Of a stretch of 50,807 nucleotides of DNA, positions 1 to 9,371 are shown in pieces. Where the stretch lies: NCBI GenBank assembly GCA_023453665.1, contig JAEXTA010000084.1, forward strand, positions 1 through 50,807, given 5' to 3'. Position numbers and translations under genes: made by a program. Origin of the DNA: Bacteroidota bacterium. GTDB lineage: Bacteria > Bacteroidota > Ignavibacteria > Ignavibacteriales > Ignavibacteriaceae. The notes beneath the pieces are model-generated. The model did not search any database and was not told where the DNA came from. It saw only the letters and a list, made by a program, of their open reading frames with translations. Numbering within the stretch: position 1 is the first letter of the stretch; every line of letters starts with the position of its first letter.

Positions 1-3000
1 TTACTTTACTATACTGATGGCAGATGGTTCAAAAAAACTATTATATAATGAGTCTATCGATAGTAGTTTTTCCGGCATTTACTATGAAGTCGGAGTTGAC
101 CAGGTTGGTTATGCAATCGTTGAGGAATACGATTATGTAAATAGACTAAGAAAGATTTGGTACAAACCTGGAGATGGGTTGACTTATTATTTTGTTGAAG
201 AAAAAATGATTCTAAATGATCCCAAAGAAAATTATCTTAACGAAAGATATAACACTAAAACAATGTACCTAACTTCCGTGAATAATCAATATGGAGATAC
301 ATTATTTTTTGATTACAACCCCCGACTTATCGAACGACCAGATCTGGTTTATGGAAGAAAATTATTTTCATCAATACATTTTTCAAGATTTTCATCATTC
401 TATGCGTCTGCAGTCGATTTTTCTGGTGTCGTAGTTCTTAAAGAGCTTCCACTTCTAGTTCTGGAATATATAACAATTGGGGTACCGAACGATTTTCCAA
501 GAACAAATCTAAGAGCATTAAATCTTTATAATAACTGGAATAAAACCAAGTTTTACTATACCATTTCTGAAGAACTTGGAACTGGTTCTAACTGGTATAA
601 TACAGCCAGACCTAATGGACTAACAAATTCCAAAAGTAAAATGATATATACAATGACCGATGAGCTTGGTCGAAAACAAAAAATACACTATAAAAAAGAA
701 TCGAGAAATTATAGGAAATATACTCAATCTGATCCTATGTTTAGTTATACAATCCCTGCATATTTGATTGATTCAATTCACTATTCAAATAATAAGGTCA
801 CATATTTATCATTCATAAATCCAGGTAATGCTGTATATAGCTATTCGATGGGTGAAGGTTATCTAGCTGACGACTATCAATTTTTGAGTGAGACCAAAAG
901 GGATCCAAGAACAAATTTTATGCTTCAAAGAAGAGAGATTTATAAGAAAGATGGAACAGAAAACCTCTTAATCGAACAGGAAAATTATTCATTCGGCTGC
1001 GATGACAATCATTTCTTATACTCACCCAAATATCCATATTTACTACTTTGGACTTGCATTGAGAAAAAGAAACCAAATTCAGAGAATGATCTCTCATCAC
1101 CTGATACCATCAAGGTTAAAAAATACTTTAGTAAAATTCATATTGGAGAAAGAGCTAATGCAATGCATGATTTTACTTCAGTCATAAAATTAACAAAAGA
1201 GGTGGCTTCAGCCGTAGAAGGTGGGGAATTAATAAGTTTTGAGAAATTGTATACATACGATCTTGGAACAGAAGTAACCTACCAAACAGATTGGCCTTAT
1301 TTTACTGGTACCATGTGGTTAAGTTCTACAACCTCCATCTCAAAAAAACAAGGTGTTAGTAACACAGCTACTACGAACTACCACTACGAATTTGGACAGG
1401 TGAATTTACCATATCACTGTCAACCCAGATATTATATGACTTCAAAGTTAGAAGTCGATCCGGCGGGGCTATCAAATAAAATATATTATAAAAATTTTAT
1501 CCCAACCTATAGACTTGATAAATCAAAATATTTTTTCATAGGAAAAATTAAACAAAATAGAATATATAATGGTGCTAATATTCTTTCTTCCTCAGAGAAT
1601 GATTATTGGATATCGGGAGAAAATATTGGACGACTGAATTGGACAATAAAAAATGATCATCTTCCAAATGAGCGGAAAGAGCAAACAACGTATAGTTATT
1701 TTAATAGTGGGATCAGCAGATATACAGGGTGTATTAACACAGTACATTTGCCAAATATATACAAAGGTTTCTTGAAATCTGTTACTCTGGATGGTGGAAT
1801 TAGAATTGAATATGAATATGATATCCCGATGAATGTTGATTCAACAATTTATGATCAAGGTGGGTATATGCACATATATGAAAATGGGGAGATTGTTGAT
1901 TCAATTTATTTTCCTCCCAGATATAAATATCGATACTCTTGGCCTATTCAAGCGAAATTACTCAGAACGGATAATACCGTACTGGACTCAGCGTTTGAGG
2001 CTTATATTCAACCATTTCAGAAGGCCCCTGTAAAAAGAAGTTATATTTATAACAATGACCAAGATACTATTGTAAATTATTCAGTTATTGATGATAAAAA
2101 TAATTTGAGATTCGAATTAAATTCAAATGGATTTGCTTCTGAATTTGAATATGATGTATTAGGACGGCTAATACATGTTAAATTACCAGGTTGTTATGAA
2201 CCTGAAGGAGTAAATCGTTACACTCAGACAATTGTAAAGTATGATAATAATTATACTTTAACTCGCAATCTTGCAATCACAAGTACAGGAATTGTTACTG
2301 GAAGTTGTAATACCAATGCACGGATTTTCAGTTATGGTAATACAGGAACAATTGAGACTGAAAAGCCGATTGGCGAAGATTCTGAAAATGATGAAGGTGA
2401 ACAGGGAGATAATCCAGTGGGCGGAGGTGGTGGTGGTGGCCCTCAACTACCAAATCCGGATCAATACTATTATATATTCTTGCCAGAGATGATCCCAACA
2501 CACAATATTCAAAATATTATCAATGCAAAATTGTTTCTGCAAACCCGTCATTCAAATATCTCGGAGGGGCAGTTACCAAATTTTGAAGTATATGCAGTTA
2601 CCCAAGCTTACAATGAGGGATATACTAACTATCAAACCGAAGGCCCTATTACGATAGAATTTTTAGAAAACTCATTACTAGAAATAAATGTTGCATCATT
2701 GCTTTTAACTTTAAAAAATGAAAATAAATCCCTTTATGGATTTAAATTTGTCGCCGATGGTGTATGGCAGACTAACGAAGACCGTAAATTGTTTTATTTT
2801 TCTGAGACTACATTTCCAACACTATCATTAAATGTCGATATTTTGGTGAACCTACCAGGTAACCTGAGCTATAATTATGTCTACGATGATATAAATAATA
2901 AAGTTTTAATTAATAAATCTGTAGACTTAAATACTCTTTCAACAGTTATATGCAATATTGTAGATCACTATGACGTTCGTGGAAATCTTATTAAATCTGA

Positions 3001-5749
3001 GGTCAAAAATGATGCTGGTGTATTTGAAACCAAATCAACAATGACATACAACTATCTTGGACTCAACTCAAAAGTCACAGATGCAGAAAACCGAAACCTG
3101 TATAATAAATATGATTATTTCTCAAGAGCTAAAGAAACACGTATGATCACCGATGATGCAGGAGCACCTAAAATCAAATATGAATATAGTCCAATTAATC
3201 ACTCCACTGAATTTGAAAGACAGACAATCATTGATGAGTCTAACAATAAAAGCGAGAAGATTCTGGATAAAACAGGAAAAGTATTGAGAGAAATCAGATA
3301 CGATAATGAAACGCCATTTATAACGACTTATACTTATAATTCACTTCAACAATTAGCTTCTGTAACAACTCCGAACAATAAAAATGTAAATTATTATTAT
3401 GATGATCTTGGAAACATATCGAAGAAAGTTGACCCAAATTCGGGGACGGTACAATTTAAATATGATAGATTTAATCAATTAAGATTTGAGGTACAGAATA
3501 GTCAGCTTTTGTCAACGGATTCAATGATCTTCAATAAATATGATGTTTTTAGGAGACTACAAATTCGAGGAATAGTAGAAGATACAGAAATATTCACTCA
3601 ACTAAATCCCGATTTATCTTACGGATTCGAAAATGATACGTCCAAATACCTCACTGTAAATATGTACGATAATTATGAAAACACAGGTGTATTTATTCAT
3701 ATTACAAACCCACCTCCATCTCTTAACTATTTAAGGAATCATGGGAATCACAAGGGAAGACTTGTAGCAACTGCATTCCGGAACCGATTAGGAGATCAAT
3801 GGAGTTTCAAAGTATATAGTTATGATGCATTAGGCAGGATAGATGATTTATGGATAAAGTTTGAAAATCAGAACTGGAAATGGATAAGAAACGAGTATGA
3901 TCATGCGGGCAACTTAATCAAGCAATGTATTGAAGGTGATATGTACTATTGGTACGATTATGATTCTCAGGGAAGATTGAAGGAAGTACGGACGAGCATT
4001 CATAATAACAAATCAACAGCCAAGCTCGAAGCTGTTTATACTTACAACAAGGATAATAAAATATCAAGATTAATATTCAGTGATCTTCAGACTACGCAGG
4101 ATAAACTTAACTACATATATGACAATAGAGGAAGACTAATTAATATTTCAAATTTATATAATTATACTGATGGTGAAATATTAATCAGAGATTACCCCCG
4201 ATTTATCGAAGGTTTAACATATTATCCGAATGGTAATATTGAATATCAATATCTGAAAAATACCGGGATACCGAATTCTCAGGATTTAATGTTTAATTAT
4301 ATTTATGATGGTTTGAACAGGCTGATCACCACTAAAAACTTTGGCAGCAATTATGAATGGTACACATATGATCCTGATGGAAATTTTATTACCAAAACAA
4401 GATCTGGAAAACATATGATATACACACCTTTTCCAGGTACAGATAGGTTACAAAAAGTTGATATAGGCGGAGTAGATAAGAACTACCAATATGATAGCAG
4501 GGGAAATGTAATTAGTGATGGATTAAGACAAATAAGTTCCATAAGTTATGACAGAAGAAATTTACCGTTGTCTATGACGACAACAAACGGAGCAAATTTT
4601 AAGTACAAATATGATGACAACGGAAACAGGTTATTGAAACAAGCAAATGGTGTAAAAGAGTTTTATCTGAGAGATCATACAGGAAAAGAATTGGCAGTGT
4701 ATGATTTAAACACATTAAGAATTAAAATGGCTAACTTGTATGGTAATGGATTATTGGGAAAAGCCAATGTGACATGGGACAGTGTTTTAACACCCGACAA
4801 TGAGGGAGGCTATTATTATGCAATTTCACGAACAGATGAACGCCACTATTATATAAAGGATCATCTCGGAAATATCAGAATTGTGTTAGATAAAGATGGA
4901 GAAGTAGTAAGTGCGCAGGACTATTATCCTTTCGGAGAAATTATTTCGAGCAGAAGTTATGTAACAGGTGCAAGCACCAACGACAAATATAAGTTTACCG
5001 AAAAAGAACGTGACACAGAAACCAACTACGATTACTTCGGTGCAAGGTATTACGACAGCGAACTTGGGAGGTGGCTGCAAGTTGACCCACTTGCTGATAA
5101 GTACTTGGGGTGGAGTCCGTATAATTATACGATGAATGATCCATTAGGTTACATAGATCCTAACGGAAAGGAGATTTGGATAGTGGGTGAAAGGGATGAA
5201 GAAGGAGATGCAAAATCAAAATATCAGTATATGAACGGAGAATTATATGATGAAAAAGGGAAAATTTATAAAGGTAATAATAAATATTTAAATTTCGTTA
5301 AGAACGTTCTTAACAATTTGCTTTCTATGAAAAGCAAGAAAATTACAGATGTAATTAAAAAATTAGAAAAAAGTGATCTTAAACATGAAATATCAGATAC
5401 TCCCTCTGGTCATACTAGTACACAATCAGAATGGGGTGAAAAATCTAATGAAGGTATCCCAAAAGGAAGCTATATATGGTTCGATATCTCTGGATTAGTA
5501 GATCAAGGAGACATTGGAAGTAGTTTTGAGGTATCATTAGGTCACGAGCTATATCATTCTTATGACTTTGATCAAGGTAATATGAAAGGATATTTGAATT
5601 ATACTACGAAGCCGCATGCAAAACGACCACATGAAACTCGAGCAGTCATATTTGAAAATATTATCCGAAATCTTCAGCCAGGATTGAAACAAAGAACAGA
5701 AGAGGGTGGTATAAAATATGACTTCAATAATACCCGAATCAGGAAGTAA
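1..5749 (+). CDS. RHS/YD-repeat protein with C-terminal HExxH metalloprotease domain (RHS1), 5' end outside window
   Basis: The reading frame is open from base 2, so the ATG at 17 is internal. It aligns with codon 182 of RHS2 (both read LMADGS), so about 180 residues including the signal peptide are missing. Numbering from base 17: a beta-rich shell fills residues 1-770. An acidic and glycine-rich linker (about 780-810) follows, then a jelly-roll-like domain resembling DNRLRE (about 815-945) and YD repeats (about 970-1680). The RHS core ends near 1683-1718 with GRWLQVDPLADKY and DPNGK. The C-terminal domain (about 1719-1910) holds HELYH at 1843-1847 and a later ETRAVIFEN segment that could give the third zinc ligand, as in M91/NleD-like toxin peptidases. 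The gene is followed 1 nt later by a putative immunity gene. RHS shells normally encapsulate a released toxin tip; the peptidase role is inferred. Confidence 0.9.
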   Translation, partial: YFTILMADGSKKLLYNESIDSSFSGIYYEVGVDQVGYAIVEEYDYVNRLRKIWYKPGDGLTYYFVEEKMILNDPKENYLNERYNTKTMYLTSVNNQYGDTLFFDYNPRLIERPDLVYGRKLFSSIHFSRFSSFYASAVDFSGVVVLKELPLLVLEYITIGVPNDFPRTNLRALNLYNNWNKTKFYYTISEELGTGSNWYNTARPNGLTNSKSKMIYTMTDELGRKQKIHYKKESRNYRKYTQSDPMFSYTIPAYLIDSIHYSNNKVTYLSFINPGNAVYSYSMGEGYLADDYQFLSETKRDPRTNFMLQRREIYKKDGTENLLIEQENYSFGCDDNHFLYSPKYPYLLLWTCIEKKKPNSENDLSSPDTIKVKKYFSKIHIGERANAMHDFTSVIKLTKEVASAVEGGELISFEKLYTYDLGTEVTYQTDWPYFTGTMWLSSTTSISKKQGVSNTATTNYHYEFGQVNLPYHCQPRYYMTSKLEVDPAGLSNKIYYKNFIPTYRLDKSKYFFIGKIKQNRIYNGANILSSSENDYWISGENIGRLNWTIKNDHLPNERKEQTTYSYFNSGISRYTGCINTVHLPNIYKGFLKSVTLDGGIRIEYEYDIPMNVDSTIYDQGGYMHIYENGEIVDSIYFPPRYKYRYSWPIQAKLLRTDNTVLDSAFEAYIQPFQKAPVKRSYIYNNDQDTIVNYSVIDDKNNLRFELNSNGFASEFEYDVLGRLIHVKLPGCYEPEGVNRYTQTIVKYDNNYTLTRNLAITSTGIVTGSCNTNARIFSYGNTGTIETEKPIGEDSENDEGEQGDNPVGGGGGGGPQLPNPDQYYYIFLPEMIPTHNIQNIINAKLFLQTRHSNISEGQLPNFEVYAVTQAYNEGYTNYQTEGPITIEFLENSLLEINVASLLLTLKNENKSLYGFKFVADGVWQTNEDRKLFYFSETTFPTLSLNVDILVNLPGNLSYNYVYDDINNKVLINKSVDLNTLSTVICNIVDHYDVRGNLIKSEVKNDAGVFETKSTMTYNYLGLNSKVTDAENRNLYNKYDYFSRAKETRMITDDAGAPKIKYEYSPINHSTEFERQTIIDESNNKSEKILDKTGKVLREIRYDNETPFITTYTYNSLQQLASVTTPNNKNVNYYYDDLGNISKKVDPNSGTVQFKYDRFNQLRFEVQNSQLLSTDSMIFNKYDVFRRLQIRGIVEDTEIFTQLNPDLSYGFENDTSKYLTVNMYDNYENTGVFIHITNPPPSLNYLRNHGNHKGRLVATAFRNRLGDQWSFKVYSYDALGRIDDLWIKFENQNWKWIRNEYDHAGNLIKQCIEGDMYYWYDYDSQGRLKEVRTSIHNNKSTAKLEAVYTYNKDNKISRLIFSDLQTTQDKLNYIYDNRGRLINISNLYNYTDGEILIRDYPRFIEGLTYYPNGNIEYQYLKNTGIPNSQDLMFNYIYDGLNRLITTKNFGSNYEWYTYDPDGNFITKTRSGKHMIYTPFPGTDRLQKVDIGGVDKNYQYDSRGNVISDGLRQISSISYDRRNLPLSMTTTNGANFKYKYDDNGNRLLKQANGVKEFYLRDHTGKELAVYDLNTLRIKMANLYGNGLLGKANVTWDSVLTPDNEGGYYYAISRTDERHYYIKDHLGNIRIVLDKDGEVVSAQDYYPFGEIISSRSYVTGASTNDKYKFTEKERDTETNYDYFGARYYDSELGRWLQVDPLADKYLGWSPYNYTMNDPLGYIDPNGKEIWIVGERDEEGDAKSKYQYMNGELYDEKGKIYKGNNKYLNFVKNVLNNLLSMKSKKITDVIKKLEKSDLKHEISDTPSGHTSTQSEWGEKSNEGIPKGSYIWFDISGLVDQGDIGSSFEVSLGHELYHSYDFDQGNMKGYLNYTTKPHAKRPHETRAVIFENIIRNLQPGLKQRTEEGGIKYDFNNTRIRK

Positions 5750-5750
5750 A

Positions 5751-6284
5751 ATGAGAAAAATTATTTTAGCTGGGTCGTTAATAATGAATCTATTCTTGAA
5801 TTGTAATTCTGAAATTATGCAAAACGAAGATTTTTTACTCAAAATTTCCTCAGGTTATTTTATTTATAACTATTACGTTGTAATTCCAGTTAAATTATTA
5901 AACAAAAGTGAATTAATAATTACTGAAATTTGGTCGGTGTATGATGACATTTTTAGAGTATATAGACCGGAAAGATATTTATCCTTCTCAAAATTTTTTA
6001 TAGATCTATTAAATAATAAAATCTCCGTTCATTTAGAAAACTATTCCATAAGATATACAAAAGTAGTAAATACAGAAATTAGTGAAGAGTATTCCAAGAA
6101 TGGCATTACCTATATATTAGCTGAATATTTTATAGAGTATGGTCCAAATAAATTTAAATACAAATCTGAATATTCCTCAAATCAAAAAAGTGATCTCATT
6201 CGGATTATGTTTGAAAATAAATTTCTTATTGTTGAAGATGATATTAATGCATGCACTTTATTTGCTAAATACTTTGGTAAATAG
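5751..6284 (+). CDS. Putative exported immunity protein for RHS1
   Basis: A 177-residue protein of no recognised family. The ATG at 5751 follows the RHS1 stop by one base, with AGGAAG just upstream, so it is probably translationally coupled; a longer frame from 5718 would overlap RHS1. The N-terminus is lysine/arginine then a hydrophobic run ending LFLNC (Cys18), an imperfect lipobox with Asn at -1, so it is a lipoprotein candidate or at least exported. The rest is tyrosine- and isoleucine-rich, probably beta-structured, with no catalytic motif seen. Position directly after a polymorphic toxin tip is the usual place for an immunity gene. An exported immunity protein fits a toxin that folds in the periplasm. 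The role rests on position only. Confidence 0.6.
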   Translation: MRKIILAGSLIMNLFLNCNSEIMQNEDFLLKISSGYFIYNYYVVIPVKLLNKSELIITEIWSVYDDIFRVYRPERYLSFSKFFIDLLNNKISVHLENYSIRYTKVVNTEISEEYSKNGITYILAEYFIEYGPNKFKYKSEYSSNQKSDLIRIMFENKFLIVEDDINACTLFAKYFGK

Positions 6285-6320
6285 TCATTTTCTTATATCG
6301 TCAAATCAACATTTATTTCC

Positions 6321-6355
6321 GTAGAACTACGTAGATAAAAATCACGTAGTTCTAC
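6321..6355. repeat. 35-bp palindromic element, copy 1
   Basis: A perfect 12-bp inverted repeat, GTAGAACTACGT / ACGTAGTTCTAC, with an 11-base loop. It sits between the RHS1 partner gene and gspF. It has no T-run, so it is not an obvious intrinsic terminator. Related copies are at 15217-15251 and 22672-22705, each followed by CTGATTC. Confidence 0.8.
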
Positions 6356-6426
6356 TGATTCCTTAAACCCGCCAAATAACTAACATACCACCAGTAATTT
6401 TAGAAACATTAATTAACTGGTGCAGT

Positions 6427-7476
6427 GTGTTCAATAAAATACCACATAAAGAAATTGTAGAGTTTACAAGAGTGCTAAGCCTTTTGTTGTACTCAAGGGT
6501 TTCTATTATCCAGGCATTTGAGTTAATACATAAACAAACAAAAAATGAAAAGTTAAAAAGTATTGTAAAGAGTATTCTCAAGGATATTAAAAGCGGGTCT
6601 TCACTTTCAAAAAGTTTTGCAAAGTACCCCAATGTATTTACGGATATTTTTATAGCCAACTTAAAAGTCGGAGAAGAAACCGGAGAAATAGCTGAAGTAA
6701 TTGGCGAGTACTCGTTATTCCTTCAAAAGATGCAAAGCTTAAAAGGGAAAATATTGCAGGCAATACGTTACCCGGTTATGGTGCTGGTGATTGCTCTCGG
6801 TGTTGTAGTCTTTATGCTTGTTTTCATTATCCCGACTTTTGAAACACTTTTCCAATCCGTTAAAGCAGAACTTCCCGGCATTACACAGTTTTTATTAATT
6901 CTGAGCAGAGGGCTTGTCGGCAATAGCACACTTTTGTTTTTCATCTTAATAACAAGCTCGATAGTAATTTATTTTGGAAGCAAGAGTGATTCATTTCAAA
7001 AAAATATTGTCGATAAAACTTTAGTAAAACTCCCGGTAGTATCGAAAATGTATGTTGCAAATCTGCTTGCAAGGTTTTCATTAAGTATGGCAATATTACT
7101 CAAGAGCAGGGTTGGCTTAGTGGAATCGCTGAAGATTTCTAAAAACATTACATCAAATCACCTTTTCAGAAATCAAATCGATCATCTGCTTAAAAAAACA
7201 ATTAAAGGAGAAACACTCTCATCTAATGTAAAGGCTTCACTATTCTTTGATCCAACATTTACCAGGCTGTTAGCTGCAGGTGAAGAGAGCGCGGAACTCG
7301 ACAAAGTTTTTTTACAGATGAGCAACTACTACAGCAATGAGTTCGACCACTACCTGGATAATGTAACATCACTGCTTGAACCCGCACTCATTTTAATAGT
7401 AGGCGGAATCGTCGCGGTAATCCTAATTGGATTATACCTGCCAATGTTTGAAATAATAAATTATTTCGGAGTATGA
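6427..7476 (+). CDS. gspF: Type II secretion inner-membrane platform protein GspF
   Basis: GspF/PilC-family polytopic membrane protein of the T2SS/type IV pilus superfamily, which links the ATPase to the pseudopilus. It holds two T2SSF domains (about residues 10-130 and 210-335), with membrane segments near 125-150, 175-195 and 320-340. The second domain contains the typical LLAAGEESAELDKV segment. The start is a GTG at 6427 with no convincing Shine-Dalgarno sequence. At 349 aa it lacks the roughly 50-60 N-terminal residues usual in GspF. The frame stays open upstream to 6367 but has no ATG. This 5' region is duplicated at about 22671-22820. It is the first gene of the secretion operon; gspG starts 1 nt after its stop. 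Confidence 0.9.
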   Translation: MFNKIPHKEIVEFTRVLSLLLYSRVSIIQAFELIHKQTKNEKLKSIVKSILKDIKSGSSLSKSFAKYPNVFTDIFIANLKVGEETGEIAEVIGEYSLFLQKMQSLKGKILQAIRYPVMVLVIALGVVVFMLVFIIPTFETLFQSVKAELPGITQFLLILSRGLVGNSTLLFFILITSSIVIYFGSKSDSFQKNIVDKTLVKLPVVSKMYVANLLARFSLSMAILLKSRVGLVESLKISKNITSNHLFRNQIDHLLKKTIKGETLSSNVKASLFFDPTFTRLLAAGEESAELDKVFLQMSNYYSNEFDHYLDNVTSLLEPALILIVGGIVAVILIGLYLPMFEIINYFGV

Positions 7477-7477
7477 T

Positions 7478-7888
7478 ATGTTAAAAAGAATCTTAAAAGC
7501 ACAAGACGGATTTTCAATCACAGAACTGCTTGTTGTGCTTGTTATAATAGGTGTGTTAGTCTTACTTGCTCTTCCAAGATTAATGCCAGTAGTAACAAAA
7601 GCAAAAACCACTGAAGCGAAACTCAGTCTTAAGCAGGTTTATATGCTTCAGAAGTCTTACAAATTTGAATACGACAAATACTCATCCAACCTGAATGAAA
7701 TTGGATTTGAACAGGAAAAGTTTGTTGAGGAAGGTGGTTCAGCACGTTACAGAATTGAACTGGTTGAAAGTGAATTGAATAGTTTTAAGGCAACAGCTAC
7801 ATCAACAGTAGATTTTGATAATGACGGTACATTCAATGTGTGGGAAGTAAATCAGGATGGACAAATTAAGGAAGTGGTGCCGGATTAA
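7478..7888 (+). CDS. gspG: Major pseudopilin GspG
   Basis: A 136-residue type IV pilin-like protein. The prepilin signal is short and charged with cleavage at Gly11|Phe12 and Glu16 at mature position +5 (GFSITELLVV), followed by the hydrophobic N-terminal helix (about 12-32). The C-terminus holds DFDNDGTFNVWEV, which resembles the calcium-binding loop of GspG. It would be cleaved by the prepilin peptidase at 8592-9371 and assembled into the pseudopilus on the GspF platform. It is the only pseudopilin-like gene in the operon; no GspH/I/J/K homologue is seen. Confidence 0.92.
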   Translation: MLKRILKAQDGFSITELLVVLVIIGVLVLLALPRLMPVVTKAKTTEAKLSLKQVYMLQKSYKFEYDKYSSNLNEIGFEQEKFVEEGGSARYRIELVESELNSFKATATSTVDFDNDGTFNVWEVNQDGQIKEVVPD

Positions 7889-8003
7889 CCTCACCTAATG
7901 AGGTTGTCCCCTTAGTCTTCTTTTGTCAACCTGATGGCACTGCCATTCAGGTTCTGATTTATTTACACAGTCGAAGTTTTAGATTCCGAAATAAATTCGG
8001 AAT
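7887..8003. repeat. Cluster of three hairpins in the gspG-lipoprotein gap
   Basis: Three inverted repeats in the 179-bp gap inside the secretion operon: AACCTCA/TGAGGTT (7887-7893/7899-7905, starting at the gspG stop), AACCTGATGGC/GCCATTCAGGTT (7928-7938/7942-7953, one bulge) and ATTCCGAA/TTCGGAAT (7983-7990/7996-8003). None has a clean T-run. They could be RNA processing or attenuation structures, or repetitive extragenic palindromes. Confidence 0.6.
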
Positions 8004-8067
8004 GACACTTTTGAGTCAGACCCTTAGGGGTGAGTCCATTTGAAATTATTAAATAGCAGGAACTTAT

Positions 8068-8595
8068 ATGAAAACACAAATAGTAATTTTCACTGTACTT
8101 GTTTTAATGATAGGTTGTTCTCCATCTAAAGATGTTATGATATTGAAAGAGTTTAATGGAGATGGAATTGCAGTAATAAATTTTTCAACACAGGGTTCGT
8201 TTATGGAATCAAGTATTGGCAAAAACGCTGCCGACAGATTAACAGATGCTTTTTTTCTTAAGACAAATCTCAGAGTGATTGACCGCTCAAAAATAAATGA
8301 TGCGCTCATTGATATGGAGATTAAAACTCCGGAAACACTTTCAAAAGAACAACTATTAAAAATCGGTCAAAGGTTAAATGCAAACTATGTTGTTCTTGGT
8401 AGAATAATCCAAACCTCAGAAAGTAATTTGATTTCAACAACAAGTGATATGGGTTTGTATATAAGTTTCAGAATTATATCAACTGCTAATTCAGATGTTG
8501 TTGGTATGGCTTCTTACAATACAACGTATAAAACTGATCTATTTAAGGAACTTGACCAGGCAATGATTAAACTAGCAGAAGAAATAGAATTATGA
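8068..8595 (+). CDS. CsgG/FlgO-like outer-membrane lipoprotein
   Basis: A 175-residue lipoprotein: hydrophobic signal and lipobox LMIGC with Cys17. The mature part shows the pattern of the CsgG/FlgO/LpoB-like fold: IAVINF strand, helix with AADRLTDAF, then VIDRSKINDALIDM, then ANYVVLGRI. In this superfamily the domain assembles or supports envelope machines. It sits inside the secretion operon and overlaps the prepilin peptidase by 4 nt (ATGA). An accessory, pilotin-like role for the secretin is a reasonable inference but is not shown by sequence. Confidence 0.7.
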   Translation: MKTQIVIFTVLVLMIGCSPSKDVMILKEFNGDGIAVINFSTQGSFMESSIGKNAADRLTDAFFLKTNLRVIDRSKINDALIDMEIKTPETLSKEQLLKIGQRLNANYVVLGRIIQTSESNLISTTSDMGLYISFRIISTANSDVVGMASYNTTYKTDLFKELDQAMIKLAEEIEL

Positions 8596-9371
8596 CAGAG
8601 ATTCTAATTGTCACATTGTTTTCACTGGCTTTAGGAAGTTTTGGCAACAATGTCATCTCATATTTTATTTCACACAATGGATTTGACTTAAATCGTTCAA
8701 CCTGTTTATGTGGTGAAAAAAAGCTGAAGGTAATTGAATTGATTCCGGTTTTATCATTCCTGTTTCAAAAAGGCAAATGCACTTTATGTACAAAGAGAAT
8801 TCCGATTCGTTATTTATTCGTTGAGTTGTGCTCTCTGATTCTCGGTTTACTAATTATTTATAACTATGGATTCTCACTTCTGGCTCTAATTAGTTTTTTA
8901 ATATTCTATGTTTTGCTTTTAATCAGTGTTATAGATTTTTACAAATATATAATCCCGAATAAACTCACTTCAGTTTTAATCATCCTTGTTACAACTTATT
9001 TGATTGTCAACTCTGAAAATATATTGGAGAGGTCGATTCTATCCGGACTAATTCTTTTCACTTTTTTAGTAATTCAATATTTATTTGAACGACTAAAACG
9101 GAAAGAGGCAATTGGTGCGGGTGATATAAAACTAATTTTTGTTTTGTCTTTATTACTTGAGACACCGGATTCTTTAATAGCGATATGGCTCTCAAGCATG
9201 ATAGCACTCATAATGGTGACCGCATCTAAATTATTTTATGATAAAAACATTCGACATGAGAAAGTTCCATTCGGATTATTCCTATCCATAGGTTTTTTTA
9301 TAGTATTCATATTAAATATAAAATATGAATTAACCGGATTACAACACATAGCAGAGTTAATATGGCAATAG
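8592..9371 (+). CDS. gspO: Prepilin peptidase (A24 family, GspO/PilD-like)
   Basis: A 259-residue polytopic membrane aspartyl protease that would cut GspG after Gly11 and may N-methylate it. The catalytic aspartates are Asp115 (VIDFYKYIIPN) and Asp178 in GAGDIKL. The N-terminal GSFGNNVISY matches the family's GSFLNVVIYR. The cytoplasmic zinc-binding loop is present, but its first pair is Cys38-Leu-Cys40 (CxC) instead of CxxC; the second pair is Cys63-x2-Cys66. It overlaps both neighbours by a few bases, so it is co-translated with them. Confidence 0.92.
   Translation: MTEILIVTLFSLALGSFGNNVISYFISHNGFDLNRSTCLCGEKKLKVIELIPVLSFLFQKGKCTLCTKRIPIRYLFVELCSLILGLLIIYNYGFSLLALISFLIFYVLLLISVIDFYKYIIPNKLTSVLIILVTTYLIVNSENILERSILSGLILFTFLVIQYLFERLKRKEAIGAGDIKLIFVLSLLLETPDSLIAIWLSSMIALIMVTASKLFYDKNIRHEKVPFGLFLSIGFFIVFILNIKYELTGLQHIAELIWQ

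Noticed and set aside
6285..6426. Palindrome at 6321 as a rho-independent terminator for the RHS1 operon
   Set aside because: Stem is strong but AT-rich and not followed by a T-run; its three-fold recurrence at module borders argues for another role.
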